37,944 nucleotides of DNA. It comes from Candidatus Onthousia excrementipullorum. GTDB taxonomy: Bacteria > Bacillota_I > Bacilli_A > RF39 > UBA660. The stretch spans positions 1 to 37,944 of the forward strand of contig DVHC01000035.1 of the NCBI GenBank assembly GCA_018712385.1. Reading direction: 5' to 3'. Position numbers and translations under genes: made by a program. Positions 25,591 to 31,684 of this stretch are shown piece after piece (the stretch's first letter is position 1; each line of letters begins with the position of its first letter). A model generated the notes under the pieces. The model saw nothing but the letters and a program-made list of their open reading frames with translations. It had not been told where the DNA came from and did no database searches.

Positions 25591-25621
25591 AAAAGTACTC
25601 ATGTTAAAACACCGTACTTTT
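25591..25621 (-). terminator. Intra-operon terminator/attenuator in the capsule locus
   Basis: Perfect 8-bp stem (25591-25598 with 25614-25621), a 15-base loop, and on the minus strand a T-rich tail after the stem (TTTTTATTTTT-like). It overlaps the stop of the priming transferase gene and precedes the glycosyltransferase block, so it should reduce or control read-through into the variable genes. Confidence 0.65.
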
Positions 25622-26378
25622 ATTTAGCTCCTTTTTTACAAATTACCGCACTTATTGTTTTAAACACACACTTAATATCTAACCATAAACTTCTATTCTT
25701 TACATAATAATATTCTAATTCTAGTCTTTCTTCATAAGTGGTTGCACTTCTACCATTACATGCCCACCATCCAGTAATACCAGGCCTTACACTTTCATAT
25801 ATTTCATGATTACCATTATGTGAATCTAATTCTCCTGGTACTAGTGGCCTAGGACCAATCATAGACATATCACCTTTTAAGATGTTAATAAATTGAGGCG
25901 CTTCATCAAGAGATGTTTTTCTAAGAATATTACCTATTTTAGTAATTCTTGGATCGTTTTCAAATTTTTGATATTTCTTCCACTCTTCAGCTCTTTTTTT
26001 ATCATTTTTTAAAGTTTGCTCTAATATTTCATCTGCATTAATGACCATAGACCTAAATTTATATAGTTTAAACTCTTTACCATCTTTTCCAATTCTTTTT
26101 TGAAAATAGAATATAGAATCAAAGTCTTTATTACATATATTTACAATCTTCACTATAACAATCAATGGTACTAAACATACTACTCCTATTAATCCACATA
26201 CTATATCAAAACATCTTTTTACAAACAAATAAACTAACTCTCTTACTGATGATAATACTGATACTTTTTTCTTTACTTCTTCATATTCATTAACATCTAC
26301 TATTATTTCACTAGTTTTAATAAAATCTTCTTCTTTTCCTTTATTGTCATCATCGACTACATCAATCATTTCGTTCAT
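25620..26378 (-). CDS. Polyprenyl-phosphate sugar-1-phosphate transferase (initiating capsule transferase)
   Basis: Starts capsule repeat-unit synthesis by moving a sugar-1-phosphate from its nucleotide donor to undecaprenyl phosphate. The 252-residue protein has an acidic N-terminal extension of about 45 residues, one hydrophobic segment at about 55-78 and the catalytic domain: FQKRIGKDGKEFKLYKFRSM, KIGNILRKTSLDEAPQFIN, ILKGDMSMIGPRPLVPGE, and PGITGWWACNGR. This is the WcaJ/CpsE C-terminal core without the usual N-terminal four-helix domain. It follows the kinase-phosphatase genes, as in other Bacillota capsule loci. The primed sugar (glucose, galactose or an N-acetyl sugar) is not clear. 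Confidence 0.92.
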   Translation of the reverse strand: MNEMIDVVDDDNKGKEEDFIKTSEIIVDVNEYEEVKKKVSVLSSVRELVYLFVKRCFDIVCGLIGVVCLVPLIVIVKIVNICNKDFDSIFYFQKRIGKDGKEFKLYKFRSMVINADEILEQTLKNDKKRAEEWKKYQKFENDPRITKIGNILRKTSLDEAPQFINILKGDMSMIGPRPLVPGELDSHNGNHEIYESVRPGITGWWACNGRSATTYEERLELEYYYVKNRSLWLDIKCVFKTISAVICKKGAK

Positions 26379-26409
26379 ATTAACTACACTCCTACCACTT
26401 TTAATACTC

Positions 26410-27138
26410 TCACCTTTTTATACTAAAGTTTTCATTTAGTATAACTTTATCAAAATTATTTTTTAACACATCCTCTACCATGTTATCATTTTTTAATATT
26501 GATTTCAATTTCTTTTTTAATTTTTTTATCTTAAAATCTCCATCATGATGACAATCACTTCCTAAAAATGTTATCTTATGATTTTTTAATAAATAAATTA
26601 AAGTTTTTTTGGCATCTCTACCATATTTGCCGAACAAACTTTTATAATTTCCTTGTAGTAATACCCCCATTCTTAGATATTCCTCTATATGTTCTCTATG
26701 TTTTTGAAAGATTCTATATCTTTCCGGATGAGCTAGTATTGGAACGTATCCTTTTACTATTAGGTTATAAATTATATCTTTAGTATTATATAACATATTA
26801 CCTAAAGGAAATTCTATTAAAATATATTTAGAATTATTTAAGGTAGTTATTTCTTTGTTTTTTATTAATTTTAAAATATTTTCATTTATTAACACTTCGT
26901 TACCTAAATACAATTTTATATTTATCTTTTCTTTTTCTACTTCTTCTTTTAGTTCATTAAAGCGTTTTATCTTTTCTTTATTATTACAATTATATTTACT
27001 ATCTTCTATATAATGCGGAGTAATCATTAACTCAGTAATCCCTTGTTTTTCAGCTTCTTTTAATAAAGTTATACTCTCACTTATATCCTTACTGCCATCA
27101 TCTATTCCATACAAGAGATGTGAATGCATATCTTTCAT
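26410..27138 (-). CDS. cpsB: CpsB/YwqE-type tyrosine-protein phosphatase
   Basis: Mn2+-dependent PHP-fold phosphatase that removes phosphate from the tyrosine cluster of the capsule kinase CpsD and so controls chain length and export. The 242-residue product has the PHP metal-binding motifs MHSHLLYGIDDGSKD (start), MITPHYIE, LIEFPLG, PILAHPERYRIF and GSDCHHDG. This is the complete set for the family. Its ATG overlaps the TGA of cpsD (ATGA), so translation is probably coupled. The order cpsC-cpsD-cpsB then priming transferase is a normal capsule front end. Confidence 0.93.
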   Translation of the reverse strand: MKDMHSHLLYGIDDGSKDISESITLLKEAEKQGITELMITPHYIEDSKYNCNNKEKIKRFNELKEEVEKEKINIKLYLGNEVLINENILKLIKNKEITTLNNSKYILIEFPLGNMLYNTKDIIYNLIVKGYVPILAHPERYRIFQKHREHIEEYLRMGVLLQGNYKSLFGKYGRDAKKTLIYLLKNHKITFLGSDCHHDGDFKIKKLKKKLKSILKNDNMVEDVLKNNFDKVILNENFSIKR

Positions 27139-27863
27139 CTTTTTCTTTTCTTCTTTTTCTTACTTTTATTTCCATCACCATAGTATTCATTAGAGTAATA
27201 ACTATAGTAACTATTATCTTTAACTGATGCTTTATTTATAATTACTCCTGATATTTTAGTATTAGCTTTTTCAAATACTTTTTTAGCTTTATCTAAACTT
27301 TCTATTTTAGTTTTTTTATTACTTACAACGACAATATTAGTATCACTATATTTAGTCATTATCATTGTATCACTAAGCCCTAAGACTGGTGGACAATCAA
27401 GAAGAATAATATCGTATTTACCTCTTAATTGTTCCATTAGTTTTTTATTATTTTCAGAAACTAGTAGTTCTACAGGATTAGGTGGTGTTGGTCCTGTTGG
27501 TAATAAATCTATATTTTTGTTGGTAGTTTCAACTATATATTTTTTTAATTTTATATCATCTTTATAATTTAGTATTAAATTAGAGTATCCTCCACTAGTT
27601 AGATTCATTACTTCAAATATTTCATGTTGTCTTCCTCTTCTTAAATCACAATCTACTACTAATACTTTTTTACCTTCTTGAGCATATGCTACAGCAAGAT
27701 TTGCTGTTATAAAACTCTTACCATCTCCTGACATAGGTGATGTTAATAGTATTACTTTCATTTCTTTATCTATTGCTTGAAAAGCAAGATTAGTACGAAT
27801 TGTTTTTATAGCTTCACTAAATACTGATTTAGGGTTAGCATTAATTATTAAATCTGTTGTCAT
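27135..27863 (-). CDS. cpsD: Capsule BY-kinase CpsD (tyrosine autokinase)
   Basis: Cytoplasmic bacterial tyrosine kinase that pairs with the membrane activator CpsC. The 242-residue protein has the Walker A motif SPMSGDGKS (Lys49), the Walker A' motif VLVVDCDLRRG and the Walker B motif IILLDCPPVLG. A C-terminal tyrosine cluster (SYYSYYSNEYYGDG) is the likely autophosphorylation site. The last residues are almost all Lys/Arg (NKSKKKKKRKR), an unusual basic tail. The ATG ending at 27863 was chosen because AAGGAG lies eight bases before it; a GTG two codons upstream is inside that site. It is flanked by cpsC and cpsB. Confidence 0.93.
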   Translation of the reverse strand: MTTDLIINANPKSVFSEAIKTIRTNLAFQAIDKEMKVILLTSPMSGDGKSFITANLAVAYAQEGKKVLVVDCDLRRGRQHEIFEVMNLTSGGYSNLILNYKDDIKLKKYIVETTNKNIDLLPTGPTPPNPVELLVSENNKKLMEQLRGKYDIILLDCPPVLGLSDTMIMTKYSDTNIVVVSNKKTKIESLDKAKKVFEKANTKISGVIINKASVKDNSYYSYYSNEYYGDGNKSKKKKKRKR

Positions 27864-27868
27864 AATCA

Positions 27869-28537
27869 CTACTCCTTATCTTCTTCTTTAGGAACAATTC
27901 CAATAACAGGAAGTCCTAATTTTTCTTCTACTACTTCACTTGATTTAATAGTAGTATCAAAATAATACATAACAAATACTATGCCAAAAGATAATACGAT
28001 TCCTATCATTAAATAGATAATATTGTCTTTTACATAGTTAATGTTATAAGGAGAAGTAGCAACCTCAGCTTTATCTATAATTGTAACATTTTCTAGATTA
28101 TAGATATCTTGTACTTCTTTAGAAAATACAGTAGCTACTTCATCGGCTATTTTAGCAGCTTCTTTTCTTTTAGAACTATTTACAGTAATTTTAATAATTT
28201 CTGTATCTTCTACTGATGATGTTGTAATATTTTTTGATAAACTTTCTGTTGTAGTTTTTAGTTTTAAATTATCTATTACTTGCGATAATACTGTTCTACT
28301 TGTAATAATTTGACTATAGGTACCAATCAAATTTTGATTTAATACTGAGTCACTTTGACTATAACCTTTTTTACTCTCACCAACTAAAACAAGTGTAGTA
28401 TTACTTTGATACATTGGAACTCTAGTAATAATTGTATAAATATTACCGATAACTACAATTGCAACTATTGCTATAAGGATCCAAAGTATTCTGAATTTGA
28501 AGTATGTATATACTTCTTTTAAATTAATCTCTTCCAT
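27869..28537 (-). CDS. cpsC: Capsule chain-length/kinase activator protein CpsC (Wzz family)
   Basis: Membrane protein that determines polymer length and activates the kinase CpsD. The 222-residue product has two membrane helices (about 15-35 and 178-198) around an extracytoplasmic Wzz domain (YQSNTTLVLVGESK, VLSQVIDNLKLKTT, IIKITVNSSKRKEAAKIAD). The C-terminal cytoplasmic tail (LGLPVIGIVPKEED) contacts the kinase in known systems. It is the first gene of the capsule operon, with an AGGAGGG site and a strong promoter upstream. Confidence 0.92.
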   Translation of the reverse strand: MEEINLKEVYTYFKFRILWILIAIVAIVVIGNIYTIITRVPMYQSNTTLVLVGESKKGYSQSDSVLNQNLIGTYSQIITSRTVLSQVIDNLKLKTTTESLSKNITTSSVEDTEIIKITVNSSKRKEAAKIADEVATVFSKEVQDIYNLENVTIIDKAEVATSPYNINYVKDNIIYLMIGIVLSFGIVFVMYYFDTTIKSSEVVEEKLGLPVIGIVPKEEDKE

Positions 28538-28569
28538 AAAACCCTCCTGAATACGTATAAATCGCTGTT

Positions 28570-28598
28570 ATTATAACATTTGATATACAGCTAGTCAA
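28570..28598 (-). promoter_or_regulatory. Main capsule operon promoter
   Basis: The minus strand has TTGACT (28593-28598), a 17-base spacer and a perfect TATAAT (28570-28575) that is also extended (TGTTATAAT). The transcript would start about 25 bases before cpsC. This is one of the strongest sigma-A-type promoters in the window. Confidence 0.85.
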
Positions 28599-28619
28599 TA
28601 AATTTTAAAAATTTATTGA
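28595..28619. repeat. 25-base perfect inverted repeat over the capsule promoter -35 box
   Basis: Bases 28595-28606 and 28608-28619 are exact reverse complements around a single central A. The repeat is pure A/T apart from one G-C pair in each arm. One arm overlaps four bases of the -35 box, which is where a repressor or activator dimer would bind. The loop is too small for a good RNA hairpin, and the element lies upstream of the transcription start, so an operator is the better reading. Confidence 0.6.
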
Positions 28620-28637
28620 TTTTATAGCTTGAAAATT

Positions 28638-28669
28638 AAAAATTGCCCTATAAATCTAGAGCAATTTTT
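28638..28669 (-). terminator. Terminator of the NUDIX gene
   Basis: A 9-bp stem (28638-28646 with 28661-28669) with a 14-base loop that contains the NUDIX stop codon. On the minus strand the outer arm is a T run. It separates the NUDIX gene from the capsule promoter. Confidence 0.65.
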
Positions 28670-29219
28670 TTATTTTAGTAACTATGGTTCCATAATTTTC
28701 ATTTTTACTTAAATCATTAAGATCCACCCATTTATAGTTAGCATGTTCTTTTACATCTATTTTGATTTTAGGGATTTTATCCACCATAAATAAATATCTA
28801 AAATCAAAATGATAATGTTCAGGTAAATTTAGTCTTTTATTATAACTAATTAAATGGATATCTATATCTAGAGGTAACAACTCATTTTTAGATAATTTTA
28901 ATTGTTCTATATTTTTTAGCCCTGTTTCTTCAAATATTTCTCTTTTAGCTGCTTCCAACACATTAATATCATCGCTATTAATATGTCCTCCTGGGTATAG
29001 ATACATGTTTAAATCTTTATGATATAGTAGGAGAAATTTCTTTTCTTTTTTTGCATAAATAAACCCACTCGCTACTATATGGCCGTTAAAATTATTCCAA
29101 TCGACTACTTGTTCATCTGTTGAATTCTGTAGATAATTTAGTAATTTTGTTTGTCTTGTTTTTTCTTTAGGGAATATTAATAAATAATCATATAAAGTAT
29201 TTAATAGATCTTCTTTCAT
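28656..29219 (-). CDS. NUDIX hydrolase
   Basis: A 187-residue cytoplasmic hydrolase for a nucleoside diphosphate linked to another group. The NUDIX box region is YPGGHINSDD followed by AAKREIFEETGL, so the catalytic REXXEEXG core is complete although the spacing before it differs slightly from the textbook pattern. The N-terminal region (KTRQTKLLNYLQNSTDEQVV) and HFDFRYLFMV suggest the group annotated as NUDIX or 8-oxo-dGTP diphosphatase. The substrate is not predictable. It has its own terminator and an AAGGAGA site and does not appear to belong to the capsule operon. Confidence 0.9.
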   Translation of the reverse strand: MKEDLLNTLYDYLLIFPKEKTRQTKLLNYLQNSTDEQVVDWNNFNGHIVASGFIYAKKEKKFLLLYHKDLNMYLYPGGHINSDDINVLEAAKREIFEETGLKNIEQLKLSKNELLPLDIDIHLISYNKRLNLPEHYHFDFRYLFMVDKIPKIKIDVKEHANYKWVDLNDLSKNENYGTIVTKIKKLL

Positions 29220-29254
29220 ATTTATTTTTCTCCTTCTTTTAATAATTGTAAAAG

Positions 29255-29383
29255 TTATTCAATGGCTTCTGTTATTTCATTATCATATTCACTATAGCCA
29301 TTACTTTTATAAGATTTAAATAAAGCTTTTACAGCTGAATATTCTTTTGTATCAGCTATCACAGATATTTTTATTATCACCAT
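29255..29383 (-). other. Short frame (42 aa) behind the Panacea pseudogene, probably part of the same dead locus
   Basis: The ATG overlaps the stop of the Panacea-like relic (TAATG). The peptide includes KISVIADTKEYSAVKALFKS and ends YSEYDNEITEAIE. I do not recognise it. It could be the C-terminal part of the same original protein after a frameshift, or a truncated partner gene. No ribosome site is obvious. Confidence 0.35.
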
Positions 29384-29802
29384 TAAACAGATTCATTAAA
29401 TAATATTTCCTTAAATGTTACAAATATATCATCATTTTTAAGTAAATTATTAGAGGCATCTATAGGTGATAATCCTTTTCTGGTATTTATCTATGGTAAT
29501 TGACTGTGAGAAATATTTTCTAATTCATCAGCACTGTATTTACCATAAATTTCAATTGTTTTATTTAATGGATTCATAACTTCTTGATTAAAATTAAATT
29601 TTTCTACACTCTCTATTGATAATAAATTCACACCATTATTTTTAAATAAGAAATTATTTAAGTTATTCGAATCACTATTATTTTGAACTAGGTAAATACC
29701 ATAACTAAAATATAATAACTTTTGTAATTTTTTATGAGTCATTGATTCTATATGTAAAAACAATTTAACAATTTAATAAATATCATTAACTGCAAGTTTC
29801 AT
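29383..29802 (-). pseudogene. Broken Panacea-domain (DUF4065) antitoxin-like gene
   Basis: A GGAGG site precedes MKLAVNDIY, then a TAA stop at codon 10; the frame continues with IVKLFLHIESMTHKKLQKLL and YFSYGIYLVQNN, the hallmark start of the Panacea domain. The later part (IEIYGKYSADELENISHSQL) ends at TAG exactly where relatives have the Trp of HSxxPW, and the frame goes on with INTRKGLSPIDASNN. The middle of the domain, normally carrying the GPV segment, is missing. Two nonsense changes and an internal loss make this a dead gene. Panacea proteins act as antitoxins for many unrelated toxins; no intact toxin gene adjoins it. Confidence 0.8.
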
Positions 29803-29929
29803 ATCTAACACCTCCAATATATATTCAAATTAATTATTTTTTTGCATATAGAATTCATCATGCATTTCAACCTAAGTTTATAACGCAAAGTATGTTTGTC
29901 AATATATATACCTATTTTAATAGTCTTAC
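29803..29929. other. Short intergenic stretch upstream of the Panacea relic
   Basis: No gene is seen. The minus strand has a perfect TTGACA (complement at 29897-29902), but the only TATAAA-like box (29877-29882) is spaced by 14 bases, so a working promoter is doubtful. It may be the decayed promoter of the relic. Confidence 0.35.
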
Positions 29930-30676
29930 TTAAAAAAAAGATATTATTTTGTTAAAGTCGTTATTATTCAATTGAATTCCAAAATATATTTTATTTTTTG
30001 CTTTAATTTCTTTTAAGTTCTTTTGTGTATTTTTAAAGAATAAAAAGCAAGGAACGTTGTATACATTTTTATATTCAAAAATAAGAGCTTTTACATTTTG
30101 CTTGTTAATTAAATACTCTATTATTTTTTTGCTCATAAGTGGATAAAATGAGATTGTTTTTCCGTTATTGTTTATTGTATTTCCGCCATTGCTTACATCC
30201 TTAATTAAAAAATAGATTTGTTTGCAGCTTTTCTTACATTTATTTGTTGCCATAAATTTTTGCATGTTAAGAAGATAATCACCAACTTTACTATAGTGTT
30301 TCTCAAATATTTTTATAAAATTTTTTTCATAATTATCTAATGAATTATTTGTTGTGACATGTTCAAAAAAATAATTACTTCCTTTCATTTGATGTTTTTC
30401 CAAAGCCACTTTTTTTATTTTTGACTCTTGTAGCCTGACTGTATCCCCTACATTTTTTTTATCTAGATATGAAGAGAATTCAAACACTTCTAAGCCAATA
30501 CATTTATTATCTTTTGTGATAATAATATCAGGTGACTCTGAATCTTGCATTGTTTTATTGTTAATAAGATTGTTATATACATCTTCGCTATCTAATAATA
30601 TTTTTATTTCTGGAAAAATTAAATCCGATTTTAGTAATTGTAACTCCGTAGGTTTTGAATCATTACTGTTAAACAT
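29930..30676 (-). CDS. Uncharacterised protein with a PD-(D/E)XK-like motif
   Basis: A 248-residue soluble protein of no family I can name. Residues around 49-70 read ESPDIIITKDNKCIGLEVFEF, which resembles the strand-hairpin-strand core of PD-(D/E)XK nucleases (Asp, then Glu), but the usual Lys is replaced by Phe (EVF). A helical part rich in Lys follows, with two Cys close together (NKCKKSCKQIYFLIKDV), and then alternating strands near the C terminus. A strong AGGAGG site and an extended -10 promoter drive it alone. It sits among gene relics next to tRNA genes, a typical site for acquired DNA. A nuclease or defence role is a guess based on one motif. Confidence 0.6.
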   Translation of the reverse strand: MFNSNDSKPTELQLLKSDLIFPEIKILLDSEDVYNNLINNKTMQDSESPDIIITKDNKCIGLEVFEFSSYLDKKNVGDTVRLQESKIKKVALEKHQMKGSNYFFEHVTTNNSLDNYEKNFIKIFEKHYSKVGDYLLNMQKFMATNKCKKSCKQIYFLIKDVSNGGNTINNNGKTISFYPLMSKKIIEYLINKQNVKALIFEYKNVYNVPCFLFFKNTQKNLKEIKAKNKIYFGIQLNNNDFNKIISFF

Positions 30677-30704
30677 ATACTTCCTCCTAAAAATCTTTTA
30701 TAAT

Positions 30705-30713
30705 AGTATAACA
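30705..30713 (-). promoter_or_regulatory. Extended -10 promoter of the PD-(D/E)XK-like gene
   Basis: TGTTATACT on the minus strand, 29-37 bases before the ATG and upstream of an AGGAGG site. The same nonamer is used in front of the HipA-like cassette. Confidence 0.5.
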
Positions 30714-30726
30714 CAGATTCAATAAT

Positions 30727-30902
30727 AATTAGGATAATTTTCCAAATTACATCATTCTACTTTTCGATACACTTTTATTAATTTCTGTTCTTCATTAGTT
30801 AGCTTTTGCAACAATAACATTTTATACTTCTTGCTTTAATATAACAATATTCTATGTATCCACCATTTCTTCTATCTCATCTTTTGTATATATTTATAGT
30901 AC
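30727..30902. other. Intergenic stretch with possible gene remnant
   Basis: No intact gene. The minus strand contains two short out-of-register peptide-like pieces, YTKDEIEEMVD (followed by a stop) and LLLQKLTNEEQKLIKVYRKVE (ending in TGA), which look like pieces of a decayed small gene. This is weak evidence, since short charged peptides arise by chance in A/T-rich DNA. Confidence 0.25.
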
Positions 30903-30925
30903 AAAAAAAGACCAATATGGTCTTT
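30903..30925. terminator. Terminator after the tRNA genes
   Basis: An 8-bp stem (30907-30914 with 30918-30925) with a three-base loop. On the minus strand the stem is followed by a run of T (complement of the A run at 30903-30909), the expected intrinsic terminator of the tRNA-Leu transcript. Confidence 0.8.
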
Positions 30926-30935
30926 ATTTCTATAG

Positions 30936-31020
30936 TGGTGCGGGTAACAGGAGTTGAACCTGCACGTCTAAGACACTAGATCCTAAGTCTAGCGCGTCTG
31001 CCAATTCCGCCATACCCGCA
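30936..31020 (-). tRNA. tRNA-Leu (anticodon TAG)
   Basis: Minus-strand cloverleaf with acceptor stem TGCGGGT pairing with ACCCGCA, anticodon stem CTAGA/TCTAG around the loop CTTAGGA (anticodon TAG), a long class II variable arm as expected for leucine, and GGTTCAACTC as T-loop. The CCA end is encoded (30936-30938). It is 10 bases downstream of the other tRNA. Confidence 0.95.
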
Positions 31021-31027
31021 AGATAAA

Positions 31028-31104
31028 TGGTGGACCCTGATGGACTCGAACCATCGACCGTCCGGTTATGAGCCGGATGCTCTAACCAACTGAGCTAAGG
31101 GTCC
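31028..31104 (-). tRNA. tRNA with anticodon CAT (tRNA-Ile2 with lysidine, or elongator tRNA-Met)
   Basis: Minus-strand cloverleaf: acceptor GGACCCT/AGGGTCC, D-arm AGCTCAGTTGGTTAGAGC, anticodon loop CTCATAA inside a CCGG/CCGG stem, T-loop GTTCGAGTC, encoded CCA. The anticodon is CAT. The acceptor and D-arm sequence resembles the minor isoleucine tRNA whose C34 is modified to lysidine, but elongator methionine tRNA cannot be ruled out. It is not an initiator type, because the anticodon stem lacks three consecutive G-C pairs of the initiator form. Confidence 0.9.
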
Positions 31105-31124
31105 ATAATAATCACTGCTATTTA

Positions 31125-31153
31125 ATATTAGCATAAATTCTAGACTTCTGCAA
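31125..31153 (-). promoter_or_regulatory. Promoter of the tRNA pair
   Basis: TTGCAG (31148-31153), a 17-base spacer and TAATAT (31125-31130) on the minus strand, 21 bases before the mature 5' end of the first tRNA. Confidence 0.6.
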
Positions 31154-31163
31154 GAGGTTTTAA

Positions 31164-31194
31164 CAAAAAAATAGCCATAATTTTATGACTATTT
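31164..31194 (-). terminator. Terminator of the uncharacterised gene downstream of addA
   Basis: A stem of about 11 pairs (31169-31179 with 31184-31194, one G-U pair on the transcript) overlapping the stop codon, followed on the minus strand by seven T. Confidence 0.75.
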
Positions 31195-31608
31195 ATTTAG
31201 CATATTTAATAAGTTGATTTTAAACATATCTTTTTCAGGGTGAGACTTAGATATCATTACTCCTTTATAAGTAGATAACTCGGCCATATGACCTTCATTT
31301 AAAATACCTTCTGGAGTAATATTAGTAAGAAGAATAACTCTTTTTTCAGGATATACTGTATAATGAACTCTAATCTCTCCATGTACTTTAGCGAATAATT
31401 CATCTGTTGGTAACTTAAGTTCATAATTCATAGTACCTGCTTTAGTATCTTCACTAACCTTTTCACCTAAAAAATGACCACGTCTAAGTTCTGGATAATA
31501 TTCAAAAGTTAGTTTTTTATAAGCTAACATGTTATATTTTCTTACAGAACGTTCTCTTTTTCTAAAATCATTCTCATCTAAATATTCAAATATAAATGAC
31601 TTCTCCAT
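31189..31608 (-). CDS. Uncharacterised conserved-looking protein (139 aa)
   Basis: The start was set at the ATG ending at 31608 because AAAGGGGG precedes it; an ATG ten codons upstream has no good site. The product is soluble, mixed alpha/beta, with FEYLDENDFRKRERSVRKYN near the start, YYPELRRGHFLGEKVSEDTK in the middle, EIRVHYTVYPEKRVILLTNI as paired strands and KSHPEKDMFKINLLNML at the end. I do not recognise the family. It has a consensus promoter and its own terminator, so it is probably well expressed by itself. The neighbourhood (addA upstream, tRNAs downstream) gives no clear hint of function. Confidence 0.75.
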   Translation of the reverse strand: MEKSFIFEYLDENDFRKRERSVRKYNMLAYKKLTFEYYPELRRGHFLGEKVSEDTKAGTMNYELKLPTDELFAKVHGEIRVHYTVYPEKRVILLTNITPEGILNEGHMAELSTYKGVMISKSHPEKDMFKINLLNMLNK

Positions 31609-31655
31609 ATGTATAACCCCCTTTATTAAAACCCCCATATCTTGAAGTTGCTTGT

Positions 31656-31684
31656 ATTATACTACAAAATTAGCAATTTGTCAA
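31656..31684 (-). promoter_or_regulatory. Consensus sigma-A promoter overlapping the addA stop codon
   Basis: TTGACA (31679-31684), a 17-base spacer, TATAAT (31656-31661) on the minus strand: a perfect match to the vegetative promoter consensus. The TGA of addA lies inside the -35 box. Confidence 0.88.

Noticed and set aside
29877-29902. TTGACA with TATAAA as promoter of the Panacea relic
   Set aside because: The 14-base spacing is too short for a working sigma-A promoter, and the gene behind it is dead.
30733-30892. Small gene between the PD-(D/E)XK-like gene and the tRNA genes
   Set aside because: The peptide-like pieces are in different frames with stops between them and no start or ribosome site, so at most this is a relic.
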